A stretch of 64,000 nucleotides of DNA from an uncultured Eubacteriales bacterium (GCA_934467415.1 CAKSLQ010000002.1:175158-239157); one strand, 5' to 3'; shown: positions 1 through 8,593, counted from the first letter of the stretch. Notes: generated by a model not told the origin, from the letters alone. Program-made: numbers and translations.

Positions 1-581
1 AGTGTGAGGATCATCGCCGCCGATTCAAAGTAGAAATCATGCGACCGGAGCGGCTTGCCGAGCGCCATCAGCACGAGAATGCACAGGCTGTAGAGGAAGG
101 ATGCGCCCGCGCCGAGCGCTACCAGCGTGTCCATATTCGGCGCGCCGTGCAGCACGCCGCGCACGCCGCTCACGAAAAACTTGCGGTTAACGACCATGAT
201 GGCGAGCGTCAGCACCGCCTGCATCAGCCCCTGCCATTCCATGCTCTCCGCGATCGGCGCGGGCAGCGGCCAGCCCCACATCATGTGCCCCATCGAAATG
301 TACATGAGGACGAGCAGCAGCACGACCGACACCGCCAGCCGCCGCACCATCTGCGGTGTCTCATCGGTGACGCCGCCCGCATTGCCTTTGTACAGTGACG
401 CGCCGTAGCCCGCCTTCTTGACGGCGGAAATGACCGTAGACGGGTTGCCGCCCTCGACCGCCATGGAGTTTGTCAGCAGACTGACCGCGCAGTCGGTCAC
501 GCCCGGCACGGCGCGCACCGCCTTTTCCACACGCGCGCTGCACGCGGCGCAGCTCATGCCTTTTACATTGTATTGTTCCAT
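1..581 (-). CDS. copA: Copper-exporting P1B-type ATPase, N-terminal part (cut by window edge)
   Basis: Inner-membrane ATPase expected to export Cu(I). Only the first 193 residues are visible; the gene runs off the left edge. Residues 1-68 form a heavy-metal-associated domain with the metal-binding motif GMSCAAC (Cys11 and Cys14). Hydrophobic segments follow near residues 80-103, 115-135 and 148-170, as expected for the first membrane helices of a CopA-type pump. The phosphorylation site and CPC motif lie outside the window, so copper specificity rests on the HMA domain and on the adjacent csoR. ATG at 581 is preceded by GGAGGGG. It starts 11 bp after csoR ends, so the two genes share a promoter and CsoR probably represses both. 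Confidence 0.9.
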   Translation of the reverse strand, partial: MEQYNVKGMSCAACSARVEKAVRAVPGVTDCAVSLLTNSMAVEGGNPSTVISAVKKAGYGASLYKGNAGGVTDETPQMVRRLAVSVVLLLVLMYISMGHMMWGWPLPAPIAESMEWQGLMQAVLTLAIMVVNRKFFVSGVRGVLHGAPNMDTLVALGAGASFLYSLCILVLMALGKPLRSHDFYFESAAMILT

Positions 582-592
582 GGATACCCCTC

Positions 593-895
593 CTATTTCA
601 TCAGCTTTTGCAGGGTGGCCACCAGCTCGTCCACCGTCTCGTCCTTCCCTGCGCGCAGATCGTCCGCCACGCAGGTGCGGATATGCGTCGCCAGCAGCTC
701 GCGGCTGAATGCGTTCAGCGCGGCGGTCGCCGCCGCCACCTGCACGAGAATGTCCGTGCAGTAGGCGTCGTTTTCCACCATGCCGCGAATGCCGCGCACC
801 TGCCCCTCGATGCGGTTCAGCCGATGCGTCAGCTTCCGTATCTCCTCGGCGGAGCGTTTTTTCGTTTTATGCGAACAACAGCAGCAAGTTTCCAT
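593..895 (-). CDS. csoR: CsoR-family copper-sensing repressor
   Basis: A 100-residue DUF156/CsoR-family protein, the usual length. It has the all-helical core (RLNRIEGQVRGI at 25-36) and the ligand triad of Cu(I)-sensing members: Cys46 (AYCTD), His71 and Cys75 (THIRTC). An N-terminal run of four cysteines (residues 4-7) is unusual and may add metal binding. Apo-CsoR binds a palindrome and releases it on Cu(I) binding. A fitting palindrome sits inside this gene's own promoter (949-965). It is first in an operon with copA. The Cys-His-Cys triad argues for copper rather than nickel (RcnR) or formaldehyde (FrmR). Confidence 0.93.
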   Translation of the reverse strand: METCCCCSHKTKKRSAEEIRKLTHRLNRIEGQVRGIRGMVENDAYCTDILVQVAAATAALNAFSRELLATHIRTCVADDLRAGKDETVDELVATLQKLMK

Positions 896-943
896 AGTAT
901 GTGCTCCTTTCGCTTTTTCTATCGTTTCTATCGTTGCGCCTTG

Positions 944-972
944 ATTATATACCCCCTATGGGTATTTGTCAA
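944..972 (-). promoter_or_regulatory. csoR-copA promoter with CsoR operator in the spacer
   Basis: On the minus strand TTGACA (967-972) and TATAAT (944-949) are separated by exactly 17 bp. The spacer region holds the palindrome ATACCCCCTATGGGTAT (949-965), with 6-bp arms around 5 bp. GC-rich TACCC...GGGTA palindromes are the known CsoR operator type. Binding here would block RNA polymerase directly. Confidence 0.88.
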
Positions 973-986
973 GTAAAAAAGTGCAT

Positions 987-1014
987 AAAAAAAGACCGCC
1001 GAAACGGTCTTTTT
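987..1014 (-). terminator. Rho-independent terminator of the lipoprotein gene
   Basis: A 10-bp stem AAAAAGACCG/CGGTCTTTTT around loop CCGAAA ends in a T run on the minus strand, directly after the stop of the lipoprotein gene. It separates that gene from the copper operon downstream. Confidence 0.85.
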
Positions 1015-1019
1015 CAGAT

Positions 1020-1940
1020 TCAGTTTGCAAATTCTTCTATAGTACCCCACGGTTCATATGCCGCGCGGCTTTGCACCGTCGTGCCGAGCAGTTCGCCGCC
1101 CGCGCCGATACGGTATTCCACGAGATGCGACTTGATGAGGCAGGAGTTGTCGGCAAAATACTGCACTGTCGTGCTGTGCACGCCGTCCGTGACGTTGTGC
1201 CCGGCAAAGCGGTATGCCGCGTGGAACCCGCTCATGCCGCCGCTCACCGCCGCTACACCGTCTTTGTTGATATAGGAAAAGCCCTCGTCCCGCGCTCTGT
1301 CTGCGGGAATGCCGAGCACCCGCTCCGCCGTCGCGGCATAATCGGCAAGCGTCATCTCAACACCGTCCGCATAGTGCCAGACGATGAAGTTCTCCGGCTC
1401 GCGCGTACCCCAAGTGCCATAGTCGGGGAAATTCCAGCAGTGCTCAAACATGACAAAGTCCGAGATCAGCCCGCGGCAGTCTTCGCACGGAAAATCCTCG
1501 TCCGCCGTCGGGTCGTCTTCGAGGAACCGCAGCATCACGCCGAAATTCTCAAGGACCTCGGTGCGATAATCCCCGGGCGGCAGCGTGTCCAGGCCCGGCG
1601 CCGCCACGGTAAAGTCAAAGTACAGTGCGTTCTCCGCAGTTCGGATGGTGTAGTCCGAAATCTGCACGGCTGCAAGCTCGGGAAATGTCGGCGCGCTCAC
1701 GCCGAGAAACTGCCCGATAAAGGCATACTCTTCGCTGTAGTCCCCCGTCAGTTGCAGGGCGTCCCAGTCGCGGATGTCGTGGATGGCAATCTCCGCAGGG
1801 TCGGTCGCGGGCGACGCCGATGCGAATGTGTCCGGCGTTGTTTCCGTTGTCACTTCGGGCGTCTCTGTCGGCGTCTGTGCACAGCCGGCAAGCAGAAGCG
1901 CGCAAAGCAGGGTGCAAAGCAGAATCGTGTAGGTTCGCAT
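1020..1940 (-). CDS. Putative lipoprotein of unknown function
   Basis: 306 residues. An ATG at 1940 preceded by GGAG gives a lipoprotein signal peptide with hydrophobic stretch ILLCTLLCALLLAGC, so Cys20 would be the lipidated residue. A Thr/Pro/Glu-rich linker follows (about residues 22-50), then a globular domain with a CxxC pair (FPCEDCRG). I do not recognise the family. It is a single-gene unit: a terminator lies directly downstream and no gene lies close upstream. Attachment to the outer face of the membrane is the only role supported. A longer in-frame start at 1997 would put a charged extension before the signal peptide and is unlikely. Confidence 0.75.
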   Translation of the reverse strand: MRTYTILLCTLLCALLLAGCAQTPTETPEVTTETTPDTFASASPATDPAEIAIHDIRDWDALQLTGDYSEEYAFIGQFLGVSAPTFPELAAVQISDYTIRTAENALYFDFTVAAPGLDTLPPGDYRTEVLENFGVMLRFLEDDPTADEDFPCEDCRGLISDFVMFEHCWNFPDYGTWGTREPENFIVWHYADGVEMTLADYAATAERVLGIPADRARDEGFSYINKDGVAAVSGGMSGFHAAYRFAGHNVTDGVHSTTVQYFADNSCLIKSHLVEYRIGAGGELLGTTVQSRAAYEPWGTIEEFAN

Positions 1941-1997
1941 GGCGTTTCTCCTTCGGATTGGTAAGTTCAGTATACCATATAAGCCCTGCATAGTCAA

Positions 1998-2483
1998 GAA
2001 ACGAAAAAAACGGCCGAAGCCGCTTTTTTCTTAGGAGGAAAATATGAAAAACATCCGCGAAGATGGGATCGTTTGGTTTGCGCGAACATGCAGGGCCGCA
2101 GGGGGAGAGCGGCGATGCATGTTCCCGTCCGATTCCAGCGCAAGCGGGCGGTTGTAGGCGGCATTCGTTGATGCCGCGGGGGGATTCCCTTTACGTCTAT
2201 AAGGATACCAGAACAATGTGACAGAAATATGACGAAAGCAAAAAGGTTTTGCAAAATCTCACGAGCAGGCACGTGAGAATTGCTTTGGAACACGCAGTGG
2301 GCAGGCCCGTCATTCAGCGACCATCGGTCGCCCGCCTGCGCAAAGCAAAAACGGGCGACCGATGGTCGCCCGTTCAGGTTTGTAAAGAATTTGCGACGCA
2401 CCATGCCGCTTATCGGGCGCCGCCCCCTGCTCCCGCGCGTTCGAGAAGCAAGCAAGACGAGGCGCAACGATGGATTGCGCCGC
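1998..2483. other. Intergenic region rich in inverted repeats
   Basis: No convincing gene in 486 bp. It contains a hairpin with T run near 2005-2031, an 18-bp perfect inverted repeat (2317-2369), and a GGCGCAA/TTGCGCC hairpin (2461-2481) just after shikimate kinase that could end its transcript. CGCTTATCGGGCGC occurs twice, near 2406 and 2480. A 37-codon reading frame on the plus strand (2044-2157) has an AGGAGG-type site upstream but no recognisable content and may be chance. Confidence 0.5.
2317..2369. repeat. 18-bp perfect inverted repeat, dispersed family
   Basis: GCGACCATCGGTCGCCCG (2317-2334) and its exact reverse complement (2352-2369) flank 17 bp. The core GGCGACCGATGGTCGCC reappears in a second intergenic spot at 17883-17946, so this is a dispersed repeat rather than a one-off hairpin. 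Confidence 0.75.
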
Positions 2484-2981
2484 TTATCGGGCGCGCAAAG
2501 CCTCGGCGATGCGGCGCGCGGTGTCCCACACCGTCCCCCCCTCGGCACGCACCGTGATGTCGGCATACTTTTCGTAGAGCGGCTTGCGCTCGACATACAG
2601 ATCGGCCAGCGTCATGTCGGCGGCGATGACCACGCCGCGGTCGCTGAAATTGGCCAGCCGCCGCTCGATCTCCGCCTCCGAAACCTCGAGATAGACGCAC
2701 TTGCCGTCCGCCCTCAGGTGCTGCATGGCGCGGTCGGCATACACGGCGCTGCCGCCCGTGGCAACCACCGTGTCCTGTACCGCAAGCGTCGCCAGCACTT
2801 CCTCCTCATGACGGAAGAACGCCGCATCGCCCTCGGTGCGGATGATCTCCTGGAGCTTCTTGCCGCAATGCTGCTGCAAAACAAGATCCGTATCGCAAAA
2901 ATGCAGGCCGAGCAGCTTGGCCAGCACGACACCAACCGTGCTCTTGCCGCTGCCCGGCATACCGATCAGAATAATATTCAT
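2484..2981 (-). CDS. aroK: Shikimate kinase
   Basis: Phosphorylates shikimate at the 3-hydroxyl with ATP, fifth step of the shikimate pathway in the cytosol. At 165 residues it has normal family length. Visible motifs are the P-loop GMPGSGKST (7-15), the shikimate-binding Asp region FCDTD, FRHEE and the ATGGSAV loop. The lid region reads NFSDRG, without the more usual RPLL segment seen in many AroK proteins, so substrate preference is slightly less certain. Its ATG shares one base with the stop of the upstream AraC gene (TGATG), so the two are translationally coupled. No other shikimate-pathway gene is adjacent; a dehydroquinase-like gene lies 50 kb away. Confidence 0.87.
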   Translation of the reverse strand: MNIILIGMPGSGKSTVGVVLAKLLGLHFCDTDLVLQQHCGKKLQEIIRTEGDAAFFRHEEEVLATLAVQDTVVATGGSAVYADRAMQHLRADGKCVYLEVSEAEIERRLANFSDRGVVIAADMTLADLYVERKPLYEKYADITVRAEGGTVWDTARRIAEALRAR

Positions 2982-3859
2982 CAGCCCAACCCCGTTCTCG
3001 AACGGTATTCCATCGGGGAAATACCGGTCTGCTTCTTAAATGTATTGGAAAAGTGATGGCTGTCTGCAAAATGCAGCATCTCGGAGATCGCCTTCACGCT
3101 CATATCGGTCTCCAGCAGCATGTTCTTCGCCGTCTCGATCTTCTTCTGAATAATGTACTGTTTCGGCGAGATACCGAACTCGTTTTTGAAGCAGCTGATG
3201 ATATAGGACTTGCTGAAGAAAAACTTGTTGGCAATATCGTCCAGCCCGATGTTGGCCTGAATGTTGGAGTCGATGAAGTCGCGGATCTTGTAGGACGAAG
3301 GCGCCATCATGTCACACGCGGCATCACCCGTGAGCTGGTCGAGGATCCGCACCAGCAGTTTGAACACGCTCCGGTAAATCTCCGGCTTGTTGTTCTCGTC
3401 CATACGCGCGCACTCTTCGTAGATCGAGTCAAAGGTCTTGCGGCAGTTCATCTGCTTGATCACGATGCCGCTTTGCAGATTGTAGAGTTGCATCATCTCA
3501 TTGAGGATGCGCCCGCCGACATTGATCCAGATCTTCGAATACGGGTTTTCGGGGTCGCAGTAGTAGCGCAGCAAATGGCGGCTCGACAGCATGTAGAAGT
3601 CGCCCGCGCGCACCTTGTAGACCTCGTGGTCGCACTCGACATACCCCTCGCCCGAAATGACGTATTCAAAAATGTAGATGTGCCGATAGAAATACCGCCC
3701 GTAATTCTGCCGGTCGATCAGATAACGCTTGTCCGGGTAGGTAATGCCCATCTTCTCGATGCAAAAAGGCCCCTCGTATTCCGAGTGCGGATTCTCATAG
3801 GCATATTTTTCGGTGCCAAAGCTGAAAATAATACCGTTTTCGTCGTGTCGCTCGTTCAC
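2981..3859 (-). CDS. AraC-family transcriptional regulator
   Basis: 292 residues from a GTG start at 3859, chosen because GGAGGTGA lies 5 nt upstream; an ATG further upstream (3952) would place this site inside the gene. The N-terminal half looks like the cupin sensor of AraC proteins (GDFYMLSSRHLLRYY). The C-terminal 100 residues hold two helix-turn-helix units, ending in FADSHHFSNTFKKQTGISPM, the AraC signature. Such proteins usually bind a small sugar-like ligand and activate nearby genes. Here the only linked gene is shikimate kinase, an unusual partner. Consensus promoter at 3979-4007. Confidence 0.9.
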   Translation of the reverse strand: MNERHDENGIIFSFGTEKYAYENPHSEYEGPFCIEKMGITYPDKRYLIDRQNYGRYFYRHIYIFEYVISGEGYVECDHEVYKVRAGDFYMLSSRHLLRYYCDPENPYSKIWINVGGRILNEMMQLYNLQSGIVIKQMNCRKTFDSIYEECARMDENNKPEIYRSVFKLLVRILDQLTGDAACDMMAPSSYKIRDFIDSNIQANIGLDDIANKFFFSKSYIISCFKNEFGISPKQYIIQKKIETAKNMLLETDMSVKAISEMLHFADSHHFSNTFKKQTGISPMEYRSRTGLG

Positions 3860-3978
3860 AGCAGTCACCTCCGTTCGCGTAAAGGATGGATAAAGTGAAG
3901 AAAATTGTTTACCTTTTTCGCACGCGCAGCAGCAATGTCGAATAAAATGCAAGTTAAAATTCTCTTATTTTCAATACT

Positions 3979-4007
3979 ATTATAGCCTGTTCATGCAAAA
4001 AAGTCAA
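3979..4007 (-). promoter_or_regulatory. Sigma-A promoter of the AraC-aroK pair
   Basis: Minus strand TTGACT (4002-4007), 17-bp spacer, TATAAT (3979-3984). The leader to the GTG start is about 110 nt. Confidence 0.8.
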
Positions 4008-4093
4008 CCGTCATTCTACGCAAAACCGAATTTGACGTGCAAAAAGTTTAAAATTTCGGTCGAAAAATGCAGATGAATTTTTGCAAAAGGGTA

Positions 4094-4122
4094 TTGACAC
4101 GCAGCGGTGGATGTGGTAGAAT
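4094..4122 (+). promoter_or_regulatory. Promoter of the tRNA-Leu/tRNA-fMet unit
   Basis: TTGACA (4094-4099), 17-bp spacer, TAGAAT (4117-4122), about 25 bp upstream of mature tRNA-Leu. Confidence 0.85.
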
Positions 4123-4147
4123 AACAACGTTGCCGACAGGGGCACAT

Positions 4148-4234
4148 GCCGGAGTGGCGGAATTGGCAGACGCCCGGGACTTAAAATCCCGTGAGGTAAC
4201 ACTCGTACCGGTTCAAGCCCGGTTTCCGGCACCA
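4148..4234 (+). tRNA. tRNA-Leu (anticodon UAA)
   Basis: 87 nt including an encoded CCA end. Acceptor GCCGGAG pairs with TTCCGGC with one G-T pair. The anticodon stem GGGA/TCCC encloses CTTAAAA (anticodon TAA), and the long variable arm is typical of class II tRNA-Leu. The T arm is GGTTCAAGCCC. Confidence 0.97.
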
Positions 4235-4240
4235 TAATAT

Positions 4241-4317
<77 letters not shown>

Positions 4318-4318
4318 G

Positions 4319-4354
4319 AAAAACAAAAGCACCCATTGGGGTGCTTTTGTTTTT
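4319..4354 (+). terminator. Terminator of the tRNA pair
   Basis: A 16-bp stem AAAAACAAAAGCACCC with loop ATTG and its complement, ending in TTTTT, directly after tRNA-fMet. Confidence 0.9.
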
Positions 4355-4555
4355 CTTTTTTGCATAGCAGAATTGATGCGTTGCGTTTCGGGTTTTGAGA
4401 CCGACGAGCGGAGCTCGTTGGGTGAGCCTTGCGAGCGCCGCCGGTGGCGGATGAAGCGAGCAATGCGAAGCGCAGCGGTCGAAAAATCAAGGCACAGCCG
4501 CCGCAGATTTTTCGGGCACCGCAAGCGAGCAAACCAGGCGGAGCCTTGTGAGAAA

Positions 4556-4584
4556 AACCCGAAGGTCGTAGGTTCAAATCCTGC
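4556..4584 (+). repeat. 29-bp direct repeat, copy 2: orphan tRNA-fMet 3' half
   Basis: Exact copy of 4278-4306 without a 5' half, so it is not a tRNA gene. It lies directly next to the decayed phage-type gene at 4585-5693 and is best read as an att remnant. Confidence 0.8.
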
Positions 4585-5693
4585 TCGACCCCGTCATGAT
4601 CCAACAGAATATTTCCTGTTGACAAATTGACATTTTCGTGTATACTATTAGTAGACGCGCCACCAAGGCCTTTCGGAAACGCACTTGGACTTGTTCCAAG
4701 CCACTGTACCGTTGTCTTGGTGGGCGTTTTGTATATTGTGCGCCCCTCGAGATTCGAGGGCTTTTCTTTTCCGGTGCGGATGATTTCTTCTGCATATAAA
4801 GTGTAACCGTTGACCGGAACTTCTTGCAGAATCGTTTCGTTTCCCTCAACACTATGCGTCGGTGCAACGATTCTCGCCTGCCCATTCGCAATGGCAGACA
4901 GCGTCGCGACAATATCATCTTCCGTCACCGGGAGCTGTGCGCGCAGGGCTTCCAGGATAATATCGCCGTGTGCTTTTTTCGCATGGCGTATATGTTCGGT
5001 GTCTATGATATGCTTGCCGCCGGTATACTTTCCCCGGTAGCCGTCCCCATATGCACCGGTAAACTTGCTGATAGCTCTGTTTTCAACTGCACTGATTTCC
5101 GCGATTTCCTTTGTGTCCGTTTGCAAGCCGTTCAATGCTTGCTTTACGAAAGACTCAATTTCCGGCACATTTACAATTTCGCTTCGCGAACATTTTACGG
5201 TACCGCTTGCCGCTCCTGTTTCTGCAACCCCTTTTGCACGGTTCGCCGCTTCGGCAACGGCCGCATCCGCATTTTTGCGGCTCTCGTTGTACACCTTGTT
5301 CCACATCGCGGCGGCACGGTCAACCTCGCTTGTCCGGATGCCCAGCTTCTCGCGAATCCATGCAAACGCGCGGCGGATCGCCTCTGCAACCCCCGAGTGA
5401 TGCTTCGTGACCTCCCGCGCCGTCTTCATATCCGAGAAAAGCACACGCATCGCGTAATCGGCAACGACTTCATCGGTCGCAGACTGCTTGTCAAGGCGGA
5501 GGTCCCGCATGTACTCGGAGACCGGATCAAGCCCGACCTTGCCGCCCTGCTCGCTTCTCTGCTGCATGAGAAACGCGAACCTGCCGCTTTGCAGATCCTT
5601 GTGCTTTTTCGGAAAATGTGCTATTATAGATTCAACAGCAAAGTCAGCCGCTTCGGTTTCGCGCGGTCCTGCCCGAATCGAGGCGGACGGCAT
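4585..5693 (-). pseudogene. C-terminal remnant of a large phage/ICE-type protein
   Basis: An open frame of about 370 codons with no clear start signal at its 5' end (ATG at 5693 lacks a good ribosome site). At its 3' end it reads straight through the antisense of the duplicated tRNA half into non-coding DNA, so its real end is lost. The middle is Ala/Lys/Glu-rich and helical. The last third (GKYTGGKHIIDTEHIRHAK, then TEDDIVATL and GRTIYKT) resembles the RelE/barnase-like nuclease domains at the ends of large phage head or minor structural proteins, but that is inference. Together with the tRNA-fMet repeat it marks a decayed integrated element. Confidence 0.55.
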
Positions 5694-5789
5694 CTGTAGG
5701 TTGAAACCGCGGAAAAACCGAACACACCGAGCCGCAGACCGAATGACATGCCGCCATGCATGTCTGCCGGAGAGTAAGAGGATTTGCGT

Positions 5790-7229
5790 ATGAACAGCAT
5801 TTTGAAAAGAATCAGGCAGAGCGACGCCTTTAACAAAGAAAACAGAATTCCCCGCGCAAAGGCTGTCCTGCTGATGAGCCTGTTTACCTTCACCTTTTTG
5901 GGCGCGGAGTTTTTATTTGTCGATATGATCTCCCATACCGTTTCGGGCGATCGCTCCGTGGCCGCCCAAAACTACGCGCTCGGGATCAGCGTGATCGGCT
6001 TTGTTCTTTACCCCCTTTTCTGTCGGCTCTGCAAGGGGAAGCTGCAATCGGCGGTTACCGTGGGTGCGGTGCTCCTGTCCGTTGTATGCCTTTTTGTGAT
6101 ATGCCGCCACAGCACATACACGCGCACGATGTGCATGGGGCTTTTGCTGTTTCCGATTCTCGGCGCCTTCGGAAGCGCCGTGTTCTACAAATCCCTCTGT
6201 CTTTTGGAGGACAACACCTATCTCGCACGGCTGGTGGGCGTTTCCTATATGCTCGGCGCTCTGCTCCAGATCGCCAACAACAATCTTGTCCATACAGCGA
6301 CGCTTGAGGCGGGGATTCTTTCCGCCTTTATCCTGCTGTTGGCCGTCACGCTGATGCGGGCGGAGAGCAACAGCATCGTTCCGCCTTTTTCAAAAGAAAA
6401 AACAGACAAGGACGCCGGTGAAAGCGAAAAAAACGGCTTAAAGATCGCCGTTGTCCTGATCCTTTTCGTTGCGCTGCTGACCTGTATTTTCAGCACGCTG
6501 GATAATGCGGTCACCCTGTACCATGCAAACGGCGTGGTGAACATCGGGCAATGGCCGAGAATCCTGCTTGCGCTCAGCGGCCTTTTCGCCGGATTTTTGT
6601 TTGACATCGCCGAAAGAAAATATATGAGCATGGTAATGTACTGCGTGATGCTGCTGTCCGCAATCTGCCTGGTCATTCTTCAGTTCTCCGGGCCGTTTAC
6701 GGCGGGGCTGATTATCTTTTACCTGTCCGCCGGATTTTTCGCGGTTTTCTTTACCGCTTCTTTCATGGAAATCGCCCGGTACACGAAAATGCCGGAGCTG
6801 TGGGCGGGGCTCGGCAGAGCCGTCAACAATCTGATTGCCGCCGCCATCACGGGAGGTTCCCTTGCTCTGCTGAATGCCGGCGATCAGATCGTCATCACCA
6901 CCATTGAACTGGTCCTGTTTGTCCTCGCCAGCGTCGCCGCATTCATCTATACGAATATGAGAAGAAGCTTCTTTGAGAAGCCGGACGCGAAAGATAAAAA
7001 CAGATTAAGCGACAGCGAGAGACTGCAAAAGCTGTCGGAACAATTCTCGCTGACGCCGAGAGAAGCCGAGGTGCTCGGGCTGCTGGTCAGCACCGAGGAC
7101 GGCCTGCAGACGATCGCCGACAATCTGTATGTGTCAAGGCGAACCTTGGAGAGATATGTCTCCGCCCTATACGAAAAAACCGGGACAAGATCCCGCGTCG
7201 GGCTTGTGTCGCTTTACAACTCCATATAA
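5790..7229 (+). CDS. LuxR-type regulator with a polytopic membrane domain
   Basis: 479 residues. The first 370 or so form about 11-12 hydrophobic segments arranged like an MFS transporter, from near residue 28 to the segment ending AAFIYTNM. After a charged linker the last 65 residues are a LuxR/GerE helix-turn-helix (LTPREAEVLGLL, then ADNLYVSRRTLERYVSALYE). It is therefore a membrane-embedded one-component regulator that may sense an exterior or lipid-phase signal. ATG at 5790 follows AGAGG; TTG at 5784 is an alternative. Two lipoprotein genes and a small gene lie downstream in the same direction after a hairpin and are plausible targets. Such 12-helix LuxR fusions are known from gut Actinobacteria. 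Confidence 0.85.
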   Translation: MNSILKRIRQSDAFNKENRIPRAKAVLLMSLFTFTFLGAEFLFVDMISHTVSGDRSVAAQNYALGISVIGFVLYPLFCRLCKGKLQSAVTVGAVLLSVVCLFVICRHSTYTRTMCMGLLLFPILGAFGSAVFYKSLCLLEDNTYLARLVGVSYMLGALLQIANNNLVHTATLEAGILSAFILLLAVTLMRAESNSIVPPFSKEKTDKDAGESEKNGLKIAVVLILFVALLTCIFSTLDNAVTLYHANGVVNIGQWPRILLALSGLFAGFLFDIAERKYMSMVMYCVMLLSAICLVILQFSGPFTAGLIIFYLSAGFFAVFFTASFMEIARYTKMPELWAGLGRAVNNLIAAAITGGSLALLNAGDQIVITTIELVLFVLASVAAFIYTNMRRSFFEKPDAKDKNRLSDSERLQKLSEQFSLTPREAEVLGLLVSTEDGLQTIADNLYVSRRTLERYVSALYEKTGTRSRVGLVSLYNSI

Positions 7230-7243
7230 AAGACGGCTTCCCT

Positions 7244-7271
7244 GCCTCCCGCCTGCGCGGGAGGCATTTTT
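7244..7271 (+). terminator. Terminator after the LuxR-type gene
   Basis: GCCTCCCGC/GCGGGAGGC stem with CTGC loop followed by ATTTTTTC, 14 bp after the stop codon. Confidence 0.88.
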
Positions 7272-7320
7272 TCTCTTGTTCGAGAAAAAGGCGGCGTTTT
7301 GGCTGCTTTTTAAGAATGGC

Positions 7321-7360
7321 GGAAGTCCGCCGCCCGTTTTTTGCAGGTTGGCGGACTTCC
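7321..7360. promoter_or_regulatory. 11-bp inverted repeat upstream of the first lipoprotein gene
   Basis: GGAAGTCCGCC (7321-7331) and GGCGGACTTCC (7350-7360) are exact complements around 18 bp. The site lies between the LuxR-type gene and the lipoprotein start at 7425, so it could be an operator or a second hairpin. Confidence 0.4.
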
Positions 7361-7424
7361 CTTATATACAAAACAGCCCTTTACCAATACAATGATAAGC
7401 AAAGACAGTCAGGAGGAATACCCA

Positions 7425-8579
7425 ATGCAGTGCAACAGTCTATGCCCGACCGGCGGTCGGCGCGGTCTCTTATCTTTCAAAACATTGGCGGTCTTTCTGC
7501 TCGTGAGCATGGTGCTGTGCGGTTGTGCGAAAAAGCCGTCGGAAACGGACGGTTCCGATCCGGACACCTCGGTGAATGCTTCCGCGCAGGCGGATCCGAT
7601 CCATCTTGAGCAGCTGCTCTTACAGGAGCGCGGCATACCATATGACCAATCGGACTACAAGACCTTTGTCGGCGGCGAGGGACTTCTCAACTTCGATACC
7701 GTTTTTACCGACACGGATCCGGCGGCCGCGAAGGGTGAGCTTTCAAGCGTTTTCCTTTCCGGCGGCAAGCTGTATAAATTCAGCACGGATTCCGCAATGC
7801 CGAACGGAAAAAACTGCATGGAGATATACAGTCTGCCGGATACGGCAAAGCCGATATATCTGCATTCCCGTGATTTCAACGGCGCCGATCTGGATGTGAT
7901 TTTTTCCGACGGCAAACGATTTTCTCTTGAAGCGCCGTCGAACAACGGCCCGTATGCGGCAAAGGAATCGCAGTTTGGTATGATATACTTTGCGCATACC
8001 TATCGGTATTCCGAAGACGGAAAAACGCTTTCCGAGATACCCGATTTCAGAAGCAGGATAACCCGCTTCGACAGTCACACCGTAATAGCCGACGGCAAGC
8101 TTTACATCTATGCTGCAAAGCAGGACAAGGATGTAACAGCGGGAATGACCTCTTATTTTGATGACAAAAATCGCGGCGTTATCATATGGGAGGCAAACTG
8201 CGCGGCAATGTCGGACGGCGAAAAAATCATCACCCTGTTCAACGGCAATATCTTAGTGACGGACAAAGCCTTTTACAAGCTGGTTTACGACGCCGTCCCC
8301 GATGACAGCACGGATTATGCCGATAAGATCACCAACAGCGACGGCAGTGCGGCCGATCATCTGCCTAAATTCGGCGGCGGGAACAGATACCGGCTTAAGA
8401 AGATCGAGAAGCTGACCGCGCATTATGGCGAGATCGCAACCATAACCCATTCGGCGGCGATAACATATGATAATAAGATTTTGCCGCTTACCGAAATCAT
8501 CCCGGCAGAGAACGAATACAGCCAATACAGCGCCAACAGTATTGAAATCCCGCCGGATATAACCAAACTGATGTACTGA
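7425..8579 (+). CDS. Putative lipoprotein, unknown family
   Basis: 384 residues. ATG at 7425 is preceded by AGGAGGA. The signal segment FKTLAVFLLVSMVLCGC ends in a lipobox, so Cys34 is the expected lipidation site, followed by a Lys/Ser/Asp-rich linker. The mature part is a soluble domain with many Asp, Gly and Tyr and no motif I can assign. It is first of three consecutive genes (7425-10137) spaced by 14 and about 50 bp, probably one transcript, downstream of the membrane LuxR-type regulator. A second lipoprotein follows at once, so the products may form a surface complex. Confidence 0.75.
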   Translation: MQCNSLCPTGGRRGLLSFKTLAVFLLVSMVLCGCAKKPSETDGSDPDTSVNASAQADPIHLEQLLLQERGIPYDQSDYKTFVGGEGLLNFDTVFTDTDPAAAKGELSSVFLSGGKLYKFSTDSAMPNGKNCMEIYSLPDTAKPIYLHSRDFNGADLDVIFSDGKRFSLEAPSNNGPYAAKESQFGMIYFAHTYRYSEDGKTLSEIPDFRSRITRFDSHTVIADGKLYIYAAKQDKDVTAGMTSYFDDKNRGVIIWEANCAAMSDGEKIITLFNGNILVTDKAFYKLVYDAVPDDSTDYADKITNSDGSAADHLPKFGGGNRYRLKKIEKLTAHYGEIATITHSAAITYDNKILPLTEIIPAENEYSQYSANSIEIPPDITKLMY

Positions 8580-8593
8580 ACGGAGGAAGAACC

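Noticed and set aside
2249..3056. Plus-strand frames opposite aroK
   Set aside because: They are antisense to aroK and start inside the inverted repeat.
4556..4584. Second tRNA-fMet gene
   Set aside because: Only the 3' half is present; there is no acceptor 5' strand or D arm.
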